A DNA stretch of 33,838 nt from Paenibacillus alginolyticus DSM 5050 = NBRC 15375 (GCF_000422905.1 NZ_AUGY01000088.1:1-33838), one strand, 5' to 3'. Positions 8,736 to 17,430 are shown, numbered from the stretch's first letter. Notes: generated by a model not told the origin, from the sequence alone. Translations and numbers: made by a program.

Positions 8736-9995
8736 ATGAAAAATAGTTGGAATTGGGCTGGCAACTACAAGTATAGTGCCTCGGAACTTCATATTCCCAC
8801 AAGTGTGGAGCAAGTACAGGAAGTAGTGGCTCGCAGTAAGCAAATAAAGGTGCTTGGCACACGGCACTCGTTCAATAGTATCGCCGATTGTACCGAAATC
8901 CTTCTCTCGCTTCAGAACCTTAACCGTGTGGTAGCATTAGATACTGTAGAAAATAAGGTAACTGTTGAAGCGGGAATCCGGTATGGAGAGCTATGTGAAT
9001 ATCTTCATAACCATGGCTATGCGCTTCACAATTTGGCGTCATTGCCGCACATTACCGTTGCAGGTGCATGCGCTACGGCAACGCATGGTTCTGGTGATCG
9101 GAACGGCAATCTTGCTACAGTGGTTGATTCTATGGAAATCGTTCAGGCGAATGGGGACATGGCCGTATACTCCCGCGAGCAACAAGACCTTGCAGGTTCA
9201 ATTGTTGGGCTTGGAGGATTGGGCGTAGTCACTAAAATTACACTGGATGTGATCCCAACATTTCAAATGAGTCAGCATGTTTACAATAATCTGTCTCTAG
9301 TGCAACTAAATGAGCATTTTGACGATATTTTTTCCAGTGCTTATAGTGTTAGTTTATTCACCGATTGGAAGAATGCAATTTTCAATCAAGTCTGGCTAAA
9401 GCGGAAACTGACTGATCAAGTCTCTGATCAGGTGGCACCTGAGTTTTTCGGCGCGCAATTAGCAACTTCACCCCGGCATCCAGTGCCAGGACATACAGCG
9501 GAGAATTGCAGCGAGCAGATGGGCATCGCGGGACCATGGCACGAGAGATTGCCGCACTTTCGCATGGATTTCACTCCGAGTGCTGGAGAGGAGCTGCAAA
9601 GCGAGTATTTTGTGCCGCGACAAGATGCCTATCAAGCATTGAATTCGCTTAATGGCATACGGGAGCATATCTCGCCACACCTTTATGTTTCTGAAGTTCG
9701 TACCATAGCAAAAGATAATTTGTGGATGAGCCCTAATTACAATCAGGATTCAGTTGCTATTCATTTTACGTGGAAACCGAATTGGGAGGCAGTTAAACAA
9801 GTGCTGCCGATGATCGAAAAGCAACTTGCGCCTTTCCGGGCTCGTCCGCATTGGGGGAAGCTGTTTACCATGCAGCCCGCTCAGTTGAGGCCGCTCTATG
9901 AGAAGCTGCCTGACTTCCGAGAACTGCTGCTTCATTGTGATCCGCACGGAAAGTTTCGTAACGACTTTTTGAATACATATTTGATGGAGAAATAG
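8736..9995 (+). CDS. Alditol oxidase (FAD-dependent, AldO/xylitol oxidase type)
   Basis: A 419-residue flavoprotein oxidase expected to oxidise the terminal CH2OH of polyols such as xylitol or sorbitol to the aldose, releasing hydrogen peroxide. It opens with NWAGNYKYSA, the usual AldO start. The FAD-binding domain carries GTRHSFN, where His44 matches the residue that links covalently to FAD, and SLPHITVAG. In the substrate domain Glu320, Arg322, Thr345 and Lys375 fall in the contexts SEVRT, HFTW and HWGKLFT, the same set and numbering as I recall for Streptomyces coelicolor AldO. The start at 8736 is chosen because homology begins there; the in-frame upstream extension to 8640 looks non-coding. 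No transmembrane segment or signal peptide is visible, so it is cytoplasmic. Confidence 0.9.
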   Translation: MKNSWNWAGNYKYSASELHIPTSVEQVQEVVARSKQIKVLGTRHSFNSIADCTEILLSLQNLNRVVALDTVENKVTVEAGIRYGELCEYLHNHGYALHNLASLPHITVAGACATATHGSGDRNGNLATVVDSMEIVQANGDMAVYSREQQDLAGSIVGLGGLGVVTKITLDVIPTFQMSQHVYNNLSLVQLNEHFDDIFSSAYSVSLFTDWKNAIFNQVWLKRKLTDQVSDQVAPEFFGAQLATSPRHPVPGHTAENCSEQMGIAGPWHERLPHFRMDFTPSAGEELQSEYFVPRQDAYQALNSLNGIREHISPHLYVSEVRTIAKDNLWMSPNYNQDSVAIHFTWKPNWEAVKQVLPMIEKQLAPFRARPHWGKLFTMQPAQLRPLYEKLPDFRELLLHCDPHGKFRNDFLNTYLMEK

Positions 9996-10023
9996 AATTG
10001 GATTTTCCCAACAAAAAAAATGC

Positions 10024-10052
10024 TACACAGCACGAATAGACTTTATTATAAT
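10024..10052 (+). promoter_or_regulatory. Candidate sigma-A promoter for the serine hydrolase gene
   Basis: An exact TATAAT lies at 10047-10052. TACACA at 10024-10029 matches the -35 consensus at 4 of 6 positions with 17-base spacing. Transcription would begin near 10059, leaving a leader of about 43 bases with AAAGGAGG just before the TTG start. The -10 is strong, the -35 moderate. Confidence 0.5.
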
Positions 10053-10101
10053 GTAAATATAAGGATCAGTTTTTCACAAATCAGGACAAAGGAGGAACGT
10101 C

Positions 10102-11256
10102 TTGAATTCTTTGGATGAACGGATTCAGCAGGTGATGGACAAGCATCGGATTGTTGGCTTAGCAGCCTCCGTGATTCGTGAAGGGAAACAGATTTGGAGC
10201 GCAGGTTATGGATGGGCGAATGTGGAAAGACGCATACCCGTTACATCACAAACTGTATTTCGCATCGCTTCTATCTCTAAGACAGTGGTCGCGACAGCGA
10301 TTATGCAGCTTGTTGAAAAGGGCTTATGCGGAGTTGATCAGGATGTGGGTGACATACTTGGATTTCCAGTGCGCAATCCTAAGTATCCCAATATACCGAT
10401 AACGCTCAAGCAGATCATGACCCATACTTCTGGGATGCAAGATGAATATGTTCGATTTGTCATTGACTCGCGTAGCGAGAATCCGCCTAAGATACGACTT
10501 GCCGATATCCTGCTTCCAGGCGGGACCTATTACTCGGACAATCTCTGGGGATTCGGAGAGCCAGGGGATCCAAATTGCTTTGAATATTCGAATCTGGGTA
10601 CCATCATACTAGCTACTGTCGTAGAGCGACTCTCGAATGAACGGTTTGACGAATACTGCAAGAAGCATCTGTTCGAGCCGCTACAAATGAACGATACTAG
10701 TTTTCATATCGGTGATTTGAAGGACATGGATTCGGTTGCTGTGCTGTATGAATACTCGGAGGCCGATGATCGATTTCTTGTTGGCACGGACGATTTTCGT
10801 GGAAGAAAACCGGAAGTAATGGATTACAGCGGATATGTACCGGGCACCAATGGAGCGTTATTCAGCCCTCAAGGTGGACTTCGCACAAACGTTGATAACT
10901 TGACGCGCTTTTTGGAAGCGCATTCTAATTCAGGTAAATTGAACGATGTTCAAATACTTAAGCCGGAGACTGTGGATCTCATGCACACTCCACATTGGTC
11001 GGGCCACCGACGAGATGGCTTTTTCCGCAATTGCGGGCTCCAATTTCAGATTACAGATGATCTGATTCCTGGACAAAGACTTATTGGACATTCCGGTGAT
11101 GCTTATGGACTGCTTAGCGATATGTATTGGCATAAACAGGATAAATGGGGCATCGTTCTGCTCATGAACGGCCTTATCCAACGAAAAGAGCAAGGCGTTT
11201 ATTTTGAAGCTGAAGAAGAACTTGCACGGTTGTTGCATACTGCTTTTCTCAAATAG
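10102..11256 (+). CDS. Beta-lactamase-family serine hydrolase (class C / S12 fold)
   Basis: A 384-residue protein of the family of class C beta-lactamases, D-Ala-D-Ala carboxypeptidases and related esterases. The catalytic motifs are in order: S-x-x-K as SISK (Ser57, Lys60), Y-x-N as YSN (Tyr162, Asn164) and HSG (330-332) in place of the KTG triad, common in S12 enzymes. The TTG start at 10102 is supported by AAAGGAGG 6-7 bases upstream; the next in-frame ATG (10135) has no such site. No signal peptide is seen, so it should act in the cytoplasm, which argues against an antibiotic-resistance beta-lactamase and fits a peptidase or esterase acting on imported D-amino-acid compounds. Its place before a murein-peptide operon supports that idea, as inference only. 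Confidence 0.85.
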   Translation: MNSLDERIQQVMDKHRIVGLAASVIREGKQIWSAGYGWANVERRIPVTSQTVFRIASISKTVVATAIMQLVEKGLCGVDQDVGDILGFPVRNPKYPNIPITLKQIMTHTSGMQDEYVRFVIDSRSENPPKIRLADILLPGGTYYSDNLWGFGEPGDPNCFEYSNLGTIILATVVERLSNERFDEYCKKHLFEPLQMNDTSFHIGDLKDMDSVAVLYEYSEADDRFLVGTDDFRGRKPEVMDYSGYVPGTNGALFSPQGGLRTNVDNLTRFLEAHSNSGKLNDVQILKPETVDLMHTPHWSGHRRDGFFRNCGLQFQITDDLIPGQRLIGHSGDAYGLLSDMYWHKQDKWGIVLLMNGLIQRKEQGVYFEAEEELARLLHTAFLK

Positions 11257-11414
11257 TGTTTGAGTGAAGCGATTTGTTATTTACAGCATGTGAATTCGAT
11301 GTTAGAATATATTACATCATTAGTGATCTGGCTTCTGGCGGTCGTAGGGAGACCCTATCTCTTCCCACATCCCGCTCAGAAATCGAACAGAATGCTAAGT
11401 AGGAGAGTGCTCGT

Positions 11415-11771
11415 TTGTTATATGACAAAGACACGATTTATATTATCGGCGACGCGCAAGTTTCCGTGAATAATCCTATTACGCAGCAGTACAACGCATT
11501 TTTTATCGGACTTATCGTAGATACGACAAGCCATAAAATTGTTGATGCAGGATGTTCATCTACCATACCGCTCACATCGGATTTTGTCCGCTCAATCTTC
11601 ATCGGGCACAATATGCTTCTCCTTGATGTGGTGGCGGAGGAAATCCGCCGAAGATATCATGGATCCTCCCAAAAAGCTCTGATCGTAGCGTATAAAGACG
11701 CACAAAAAAAATACAAATTAGCACTTAACGGCCGGGGAGAGCTGGGATTCCAATCTTCCGGTACAGTGTAA
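11415..11771 (+). CDS. DUF3870 domain protein
   Basis: A 118-residue small soluble protein matching DUF3870: IYIIGDAQV at the start, then FFIGLIVDTTSHKIVDAGCS, the FVRSIFIGHN segment and the RRRYHGSSQKALIVAY block. The function of the family is not established to my knowledge. A TTG at 11415 is taken as start, with AGGAG at 11401-11405 about 9 bases upstream. The conserved region covers nearly all of it; the last 15 or so residues are less typical. It lies 158 bases after the serine hydrolase gene and is followed by a strong terminator hairpin before dppA. DUF3870 genes often lie near metabolic or peptide-handling genes, which tells little about the reaction. Confidence 0.75.
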   Translation: MLYDKDTIYIIGDAQVSVNNPITQQYNAFFIGLIVDTTSHKIVDAGCSSTIPLTSDFVRSIFIGHNMLLLDVVAEEIRRRYHGSSQKALIVAYKDAQKKYKLALNGRGELGFQSSGTV

Positions 11772-11811
11772 GCTGCTTTATTTATCCGTATGGAAACATA
11801 CCCGTAAATAA

Positions 11812-11867
11812 AACCCAGCAAATGGTTTCTTTGGACGAATGGTCCTGAGGCTGTTTGCTGGGTTTTT
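11812..11867 (+). terminator. Rho-independent terminator, possibly an attenuator of dppA
   Basis: AACCCAGCAAA at 11812-11822 pairs with TTTGCTGGGTT at 11854-11864, followed by a short T-run to 11867; an inner GGAC/GTCC stem adds stability. It follows the DUF3870 stop by about 40 bases and ends only 27 bases before the dppA ATG. A smaller hairpin, GTATG-GAAA-CATAC, lies at 11788-11801. With no room for a promoter between the T-run and the dppA ribosome site, this may regulate read-through into the operon. Confidence 0.85.
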
Positions 11868-11894
11868 CTACCTTACAATAGGGGAGGACAACCA

Positions 11895-12719
11895 ATGAAA
11901 CTTTATATTTCCATAGATATGGAAGGGATAACTGGACTTGTTGATAACACGTTCATCGATTCTAGACAATACAACTACACACGCGGGCAGCACATCATGA
12001 CGGATGAAGCCAATCATGTCATAGGGACTGCTTTTGATGAAGGCTGCAAGGAGGTTATCGTGAATGATAGTCACTCCAAAATGAACAATCTGTTAATTGA
12101 GAAGCTGCATCCCGAAACTCAGCTGATCTCAGGTGACGTGAAGCCTTTTTCCATGGTGCAGGGACTAAACGCCTCCTTCGCAGGAGCGGCTTTTCTAGGC
12201 TATCATACTAGAGCAGCCACCAAAGGTGTGCTTAGTCATACGATGATTTTCGGCGTTCGTAATATGTACATAAATGATAGGGTAATTGGTGAGCTCGGTT
12301 TTAATGCCTATGTTGCCGGTCATTACGGCGTACCTGTTTTATTAGTGGCTGGGGACGACGAAACCGCGATTGAAGCGGAAGAGCTAATTCCGGGTATCAC
12401 GACAGCGATTGTAAAAAAGCGGATATCGCGGACTTCGGCTGTATGCTTGACACCTGAAAAAAGCGGTCAGCTGCTTCGTGAGAAAACAAAGGAAGCACTG
12501 GCTAACCGCAGCAGAGTAAAGCCGCTCGTACCGCCGGATCATCCGGTGTTGAAGATTGAATTTGCCAACTATGGCCAAGCGGAATGGGCACATCTGATGC
12601 CCGGTACGACCATAGATGATAACAGCCCTACGGTTACTTTTCAGGCTAAAAACATTCTAGAGGCCTACCAAGCCATGTTGGTTATGACGGAATTGGCGAT
12701 GAGAACGGCATTTTGTTAA
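11895..12719 (+). CDS. dppA: D-aminopeptidase DppA (peptidase family M55)
   Basis: A 274-residue zinc peptidase that removes N-terminal D-amino acids such as D-Ala from short peptides in the cytoplasm. The sequence starts MKLYISIDMEGITG with Asp8 and Glu10; His60 is in NDSH, His104 in GYHTRA, His115 in SHTM and Glu133 in IGELGFNAY. These equal the metal ligands and active-site residues of B. subtilis DppA by position. The length is normal. GGGGAGGA before the ATG is a good ribosome site. It heads the dppABCDE order; the next gene begins 21 bases later. In B. subtilis the operon is controlled by CodY, but I could not see a convincing CodY box here. Confidence 0.95.
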   Translation: MKLYISIDMEGITGLVDNTFIDSRQYNYTRGQHIMTDEANHVIGTAFDEGCKEVIVNDSHSKMNNLLIEKLHPETQLISGDVKPFSMVQGLNASFAGAAFLGYHTRAATKGVLSHTMIFGVRNMYINDRVIGELGFNAYVAGHYGVPVLLVAGDDETAIEAEELIPGITTAIVKKRISRTSAVCLTPEKSGQLLREKTKEALANRSRVKPLVPPDHPVLKIEFANYGQAEWAHLMPGTTIDDNSPTVTFQAKNILEAYQAMLVMTELAMRTAFC

Positions 12720-12740
12720 TAAGCGAGAGTGGGTGATAGC

Positions 12741-13673
12741 GTGACACAATATATTCTTCGCAGATTTATCTCCATGGTTGTCACACTGTGGCTAATTATT
12801 ACGGTTACTTTTGCATTGATGCATGCTGTTCCGGGGTCGCCTTTCGAAAAAGAGGGCAAGAATTCGAATCCGACGGCGGTTCAGAACATGATGGAATTTT
12901 ACCACTTGGACCAACCCATTACGACGCAGTACCTCCTTTACTTAAAATCGCTGCTATCCTTGGACCTCGGACCTTCCATCGGACACTTTCCCGATACTGT
13001 GAATTCCATGATCAGCCGTGGATTTCCAGTTTCGTTTAAGCTTGGCATGGTGTCCATCCTTATTTCTATCGTCACCGGTGTCGCGCTCGGAACGGTCGCC
13101 GCACTCCGGCAGAACCGCATAATCGATTACCTCGCCATGATCTTTGCGGTTATCGGCATCGCGGTACCTAACTTCATTGTTGCGACCCTGCTGATCAAAT
13201 ATGTTGCTGTCGAGTGGAGGCTCCTTCCGGTTGCCACTTGGGGGACCTGGAAGCATGTTGTCCTTCCCGCACTTGCCTTGTCAACAGGACCTCTTGCGAT
13301 TATAGCCAGATTGACAAGAGCAAGCATGTTAGAGGTGTTGACCGCCGACTACATAGAAACGGCACGGGCCAAAGGCCTTTCACCCGCTACGATCGTCATC
13401 AAGCATGCGCTTCGTAATGCCGTACTTCCGGTCATTACCTTGCTCGGCGCATTGGTGGCCAACGTTCTAACGGGGAGTTTTGTTATTGAAAAGATTTTCG
13501 CCATTCCGGGAATGGGTAAATATTTCGTCGATGGCATTAATAATCGTGACTACTCGCTCATTATGGGTACGACCGTATTCTATAGCGCTCTATTAGTCAT
13601 CATGATGTTCCTGGTGGATATCGCCTATGGAATCATTGACCCCCGCATCAAGCTGCACAGGAAGGAGGGGTAA
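12741..13673 (+). CDS. dppB: Dipeptide/murein-peptide ABC transporter permease DppB
   Basis: A 310-residue membrane subunit of a peptide importer. I chose the GTG at 12741 because the usual N-terminus (M-T-Q-Y-I-L-R-R-F) starts there with GTGGGTG about 6 bases before it; the GTG at 12729 adds only four residues. Features of the DppB/OppB family include the first hydrophobic helix followed by HAVPGSPF, a YHLDQP stretch, and the ATPase-docking loop near DYIETARAKGLSPATI with ALRNAVLPV after it. The C-terminus DIAYGIIDPRIK is also usual. It is followed after 3 bases by dppC. The DNA here looks richer in GC than the sugar-importer genes, by eye only. Confidence 0.93.
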   Translation: MTQYILRRFISMVVTLWLIITVTFALMHAVPGSPFEKEGKNSNPTAVQNMMEFYHLDQPITTQYLLYLKSLLSLDLGPSIGHFPDTVNSMISRGFPVSFKLGMVSILISIVTGVALGTVAALRQNRIIDYLAMIFAVIGIAVPNFIVATLLIKYVAVEWRLLPVATWGTWKHVVLPALALSTGPLAIIARLTRASMLEVLTADYIETARAKGLSPATIVIKHALRNAVLPVITLLGALVANVLTGSFVIEKIFAIPGMGKYFVDGINNRDYSLIMGTTVFYSALLVIMMFLVDIAYGIIDPRIKLHRKEG

Positions 13674-13676
13674 ACG

Positions 13677-14594
13677 ATGAACGTTCCGGATTCTTTATTT
13701 GTCCCTATGTCCAAGAGCAAAGGGACGGCGGAAGCCATTGTTCGTATGCGGCTGTCGTTCTGGCAGGAAGCTTGGATCAGACTGCGTTCAAACAAATTGG
13801 CTATGGCGGGGCTGATCATCGTTGTATTGATGTCACTGTTAGCGATATTTGGGCCCATCCTCACGGACCATAGCTATTCGAAGCAGGTGCTGCTGGATGC
13901 CAATCAGAAACCATCGGGAGCACACTGGTTCGGCACGGACGAGCTTGGGCGCGACGTTTATGCCCGTATCCTATATGGAGCCCGCATCTCGCTATTTATC
14001 GGCCTTATGGCGGCTTTGATCGATTTCGTCATCGGCATTATTTATGGCGGCATCGCCGGCTACTTCGGAGGACGAATTGATAATGTCATGATGCGGTTCG
14101 TTGATCTTTTGTACGGGATCCCTTATCTGCTTGTTGTCATCCTGTTGATGGTCGTCATGGGCCCCGGCTTACTAACGATTATCGTGGCCTTAAGTGCTAC
14201 AGGCTGGATCGGCATGGCACGGATTGTACGCGGACAAGTACTTAGTTTGAAATCATCGGAGTACGTGCTGGCGGCAAGAACGCTAGGCGGAGGCGCAGGT
14301 TACATTATCCGTAAACATTTGCTGCCTAATGCGATAGGTGTCATTATCGTGCAAGTGACGTTCTCGGTACCTTCCGCTATTTTCGCAGAAGCGTTCTTAA
14401 GCTTTCTTGGCCTAGGTATTCAGCCGCCTTTGGCAAGCTGGGGCGTTATGGCCAACGACGGTCTGTCGACCATTTTGTCGGGGCAGTGGTGGCGGTTGTT
14501 CTATCCCGCATTTTTCATATCGATCACGATGCTTGCCTTTAACCTGGTTGGGGATGGCTTGCAGGATGCTTTTAATCCGAAGAGGAGGAGGTAG
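13677..14594 (+). CDS. dppC: Dipeptide/murein-peptide ABC transporter permease DppC
   Basis: A 305-residue partner of DppB. The N-terminus carries a cytoplasmic segment with FWQEAWIRLRSNKLAM leading to the first membrane helix, usual for DppC/OppC. GTDELGRDVYARILYGARIS is the conserved family stretch, and SSEYVLAARTLGGGAGYI forms the ATPase-docking loop. The end AFNLVGDGLQDAFNPK is a near-signature of the family. The ribosome site GGAGGGG lies directly before the ATG, and the gene starts 3 bases after dppB ends. The next gene, encoding the ATPase, starts 5 bases after this stop. Confidence 0.94.
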   Translation: MNVPDSLFVPMSKSKGTAEAIVRMRLSFWQEAWIRLRSNKLAMAGLIIVVLMSLLAIFGPILTDHSYSKQVLLDANQKPSGAHWFGTDELGRDVYARILYGARISLFIGLMAALIDFVIGIIYGGIAGYFGGRIDNVMMRFVDLLYGIPYLLVVILLMVVMGPGLLTIIVALSATGWIGMARIVRGQVLSLKSSEYVLAARTLGGGAGYIIRKHLLPNAIGVIIVQVTFSVPSAIFAEAFLSFLGLGIQPPLASWGVMANDGLSTILSGQWWRLFYPAFFISITMLAFNLVGDGLQDAFNPKRRR

Positions 14595-14599
14595 CCGAG

Positions 14600-15646
14600 G
14601 TGAAAGCAACGAACTCGTCCGACGTTATTTTGGAAGTGGACAATCTTCATGTCTCGTTCACCACGCATGGTGGAGAAGTGAAGGCGGTTCGCGGAGTCAG
14701 CTTTACGTTAGGGAAGGGAGAGACGTTGGCTATCGTAGGCGAATCCGGCTGCGGCAAAAGTGTAACAGCCCGCAGCGTGACGCGTCTTCTTCCCGAGCAT
14801 AGCTCGAAAATGAGCCAAGGCAGTATTCGCTATAAGGGCAGGGAACTGACCAAGCTTAGCGAAAAGCAGCTGCGAGAGCTGCGAGGCTCTGAGATTTCAA
14901 TGATTTTTCAAGATGCGATGACCGCCCTGAATCCCACCATCTCCATCGGTGAGCAGATCATGGAAGGGATCATTCGTCATCAGAAAATATCGCGTGCAGA
15001 AGCACGCAAGCAAGCTACAGAAATGCTTGGGCTGGTGGGCATTTCGAATCCTGAGATGCGTTTGAAGCAATATTTGCACGAATTTAGCGGAGGCATGCGG
15101 CAGCGGATTATGATTGCAATCGCAGCGGTGTGCAAGCCTTCGGTCCTTATCGCAGATGAGCCGACTACGGCGCTGGATGTCACTATACAAGCGCAAATCA
15201 TCGAGCTGTTCAAAATGCTGCAGAAGAAAACCGGTGTTTCCATCATCATCATCACCCATGACCTTGGTGTGGTTGCGAATATGGCCGACCGGGTCAATGT
15301 GATGTATGCCGGCAAGGTCGTTGAAGCAGGGACAGTGGATGAGCTGTTTCACAGTCCGCAGCATCCGTACACCAAAGGCCTGCTTGCTTCCATGCCGCGT
15401 CTGGACACAGACAAATCGCTTCCGCTTACTCCGATTGCGGGAACACCGCCGGATCTGTTCGCACCGCCCAAAGGCTGCGCTTTTGCAGCGCGCTGCAGCT
15501 ATGCCATGGAAGTTTGCGGTGCGTATCAGCCGGAGCAGACTGCTGTATCAAGCAGTCATTCGGTAGCCTGTTGGCTTCAGGATCCGCGCTCTAAACTTGT
15601 GTTCCAGCCGCCGATCAAGAGAAGTAGTATGACGGCTCTAGGATAA
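14600..15646 (+). CDS. dppD: Dipeptide/murein-peptide ABC transporter ATPase DppD
   Basis: A 348-residue ATP-binding subunit that powers peptide uptake. Walker A is GESGCGKS (47-54), the Q-loop Gln is at 104, the signature FSGGM at 162-166, Walker B VLIADE at 182-187 followed by the D-loop (ALD), and the switch His at 220. The C-terminal oligopeptide-transporter extension has four Cys (293, 299, 306, 324), a pattern reported to hold an iron-sulfur cluster in some DppD proteins. The start is a GTG with AGGAGGAGG about 10 bases upstream. No second ATPase (DppF/YkfD type) follows anywhere in the window, so it either works as a homodimer or pairs with an ATPase encoded elsewhere. Confidence 0.95.
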   Translation: MKATNSSDVILEVDNLHVSFTTHGGEVKAVRGVSFTLGKGETLAIVGESGCGKSVTARSVTRLLPEHSSKMSQGSIRYKGRELTKLSEKQLRELRGSEISMIFQDAMTALNPTISIGEQIMEGIIRHQKISRAEARKQATEMLGLVGISNPEMRLKQYLHEFSGGMRQRIMIAIAAVCKPSVLIADEPTTALDVTIQAQIIELFKMLQKKTGVSIIIITHDLGVVANMADRVNVMYAGKVVEAGTVDELFHSPQHPYTKGLLASMPRLDTDKSLPLTPIAGTPPDLFAPPKGCAFAARCSYAMEVCGAYQPEQTAVSSSHSVACWLQDPRSKLVFQPPIKRSSMTALG

Positions 15647-15677
15647 ATAAGACAAGAAACGAAGGGGAGAAATGCAC

Positions 15678-17321
15678 ATGAAAAAAGTTTCAGCATTGCT
15701 AATCAGCTCCGTATTGGTATTCGGTACGTTACTAGTCGGATGCAGCAAAGATCCAGGTTCCGGAACGCAAGAGTCTGGGGCCAAGCAGACGGAAGCAGCC
15801 AAAGAAACGAAGTCCAAAATCCTCCTTTACAACAATTTAAAAGAACCGACATCCCTCGATCCTCCGAAAGGCTTTGACCAAGTTTCTTACGACGTTGTCA
15901 ACAATGCGTTTGAGGGATTGACGCGTCTTGGCAAGAACCAGGCTCCTGAGCCGGCTATGGCCAAAGAGTGGAAGGTTACTCCGGATGGGAAAAAGTATAC
16001 ATTTACGCTTCGTGACGGCATTAAGTGGTCCAATGGAGATGCGGTAAAAGCTGCCGACTTTGAGTATGCCTGGAAACGTCTGCTGGATCCAAAAACTGCT
16101 TCTGACGCGGCTTTCCTCGCATATCCTATTGAAGGGGCAGAAGCTTTCAACTCCGGTAAGGGGACAGCCGACGGTGTGAAAATTAAGGCTCTGGATGATA
16201 AGACACTTGAGGTTACTTTGACGCAGCCTGCTTCTTGGTTAGTTGGCATGGTTTCCAGTCCAGCTTTCTTCCCTGTACATAAGGCTACCGTGGAAGGCAA
16301 TGCCAAATGGGCGGGTGAAGCGGCTACGATTGTAAGTAACGGACCGTTCAAAATTACCGAATGGAAGCACGATAGCGAGCTGAAAATGGTGAAAAACGAT
16401 CAGTACTGGGGTGCCGCGAACGTAAAATTGACGGGCGTAACTTTTAAAATGATCAATGATACCAACACCGCGTACCAGCTCTTTACGACAGGCGAGCTTC
16501 ATACTACCGGATCCATTCCTGCTGACATGAGCGATAAATTGTTTGCAGACAACAAAGTAAAGGTTGAAGATGCCGCAGGAACTGCGTTCTACCGCTTTAA
16601 TGTGAAAATGGCGCCATTCAATAACGCCAATATCCGCAAAGCTTTTGTTGCGGCTGTAGACAGACAGAAGCTTGTTGATTTGGTATTAAAGCAAAAGCAG
16701 AAACCGGCAGACGGTTATGTATCTCCTGGACTTAAGGATCCTGCGGGCGGAGACTTCCGCAAGGTGGGCGGCAGTCTGATTAAGTTTGATGCTGCCGAGG
16801 CAAAGAATCTACTGGCAAAAGGGATGCAGGAAGCCGGATATACGACGCTGCCTGAAGTCACTTTGACTTATAACACGAACGATGTCAGTCAACGAATTGC
16901 ACAAACCCTGCAAGCTATGCTCAAAGATAATTTAGGAATTGATGTGAAGCTTGCAAATAAAGAAGGTAAAGTTCTAACATCCGAACAAAAGGCTCTGCAG
17001 CTGCAACTGTCCCGTTCTTCGTTCCTTCCGGACTTTGCCGATCCGATCAACTTCTTAGACGGCTTCCAATCAACGAATCCGTTCAGCCGCACAGGGTGGG
17101 TTAACCCTACTTATGATAAATTGATCAAAGACGCGTATGTCGAGTCGGATGAGGCTAAACGATACAAAATGATGCACGATGCGGAGAAGATTTTGATGGA
17201 CGAAGCTCCGATTCTGCCTCTTTACTTCTATAACTCTACGTACCTGCAAAGCGACAAATTGGAAGGCGTCGTTAGACACGCTTTCGGTTTCCTCGACTTT
17301 AAGTGGGCAGATTTAAAATAA
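15678..17321 (+). CDS. dppE: Peptide-binding lipoprotein DppE (solute-binding family 5)
   Basis: A 547-residue extracytoplasmic lipoprotein that captures peptides for DppBCD. The lipobox is LLVGC with Cys22, followed by a low-complexity linker. The family 5 pattern is clear: a LYNNLKEPTSLDPPKG start, a YDVVNNAFEGLTRLG stretch, YTFTLRDGIKWSNGD, and YFYNSTYLQ near the end. I prefer the ATG at 15678 over 15672, because GGGGAG ends only about two bases before 15672 but about eight before 15678. In B. subtilis the counterpart binds the murein tripeptide L-Ala-D-Glu-meso-diaminopimelate; the same ligand is likely here given the downstream genes. A terminator-like hairpin follows. Confidence 0.92.
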   Translation: MKKVSALLISSVLVFGTLLVGCSKDPGSGTQESGAKQTEAAKETKSKILLYNNLKEPTSLDPPKGFDQVSYDVVNNAFEGLTRLGKNQAPEPAMAKEWKVTPDGKKYTFTLRDGIKWSNGDAVKAADFEYAWKRLLDPKTASDAAFLAYPIEGAEAFNSGKGTADGVKIKALDDKTLEVTLTQPASWLVGMVSSPAFFPVHKATVEGNAKWAGEAATIVSNGPFKITEWKHDSELKMVKNDQYWGAANVKLTGVTFKMINDTNTAYQLFTTGELHTTGSIPADMSDKLFADNKVKVEDAAGTAFYRFNVKMAPFNNANIRKAFVAAVDRQKLVDLVLKQKQKPADGYVSPGLKDPAGGDFRKVGGSLIKFDAAEAKNLLAKGMQEAGYTTLPEVTLTYNTNDVSQRIAQTLQAMLKDNLGIDVKLANKEGKVLTSEQKALQLQLSRSSFLPDFADPINFLDGFQSTNPFSRTGWVNPTYDKLIKDAYVESDEAKRYKMMHDAEKILMDEAPILPLYFYNSTYLQSDKLEGVVRHAFGFLDFKWADLK

Positions 17322-17335
17322 CAATAGATGACGGA

Positions 17336-17371
17336 GGGATGCACCTGTAAGGGGTGCTTCTCCCTTTTTTT
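17336..17371 (+). terminator. Rho-independent terminator after dppE
   Basis: GGGA-T-GCACC pairs with GGTGC-TTC-TCCC (17336-17345 with 17353-17364), followed by seven T. The side bulge makes it weaker than the hairpin before dppA. It should end much of the dpp transcript, so the three downstream enzymes are probably expressed at lower level by read-through or from their own promoter. Confidence 0.8.
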
Positions 17372-17430
17372 CGTAGATAAGAAAGTATAAGTTTTATTAC
17401 ACTTCGCGTCATCAGTCTTGACAAACGCGC

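Noticed and set aside
10102..11256. Antibiotic-resistance beta-lactamase
   Set aside because: No signal peptide and a metabolic context; the S12 motifs are shared with many peptidases and esterases.
11260..11469. Plus-strand open frame between serine hydrolase and DUF3870 genes
   Set aside because: It overlaps the DUF3870 start in another frame, begins with no ribosome site and has no recognisable domain.
11874..11879. TACAAT as a -10 element for dppA
   Set aside because: Its start point would fall at or within the ribosome site, and no -35 is found at a suitable distance, only the terminator stem.
11772..11894. CodY box before dppA, by analogy with B. subtilis
   Set aside because: No sequence close to AATTTTCWGAAAATT was seen in the region.
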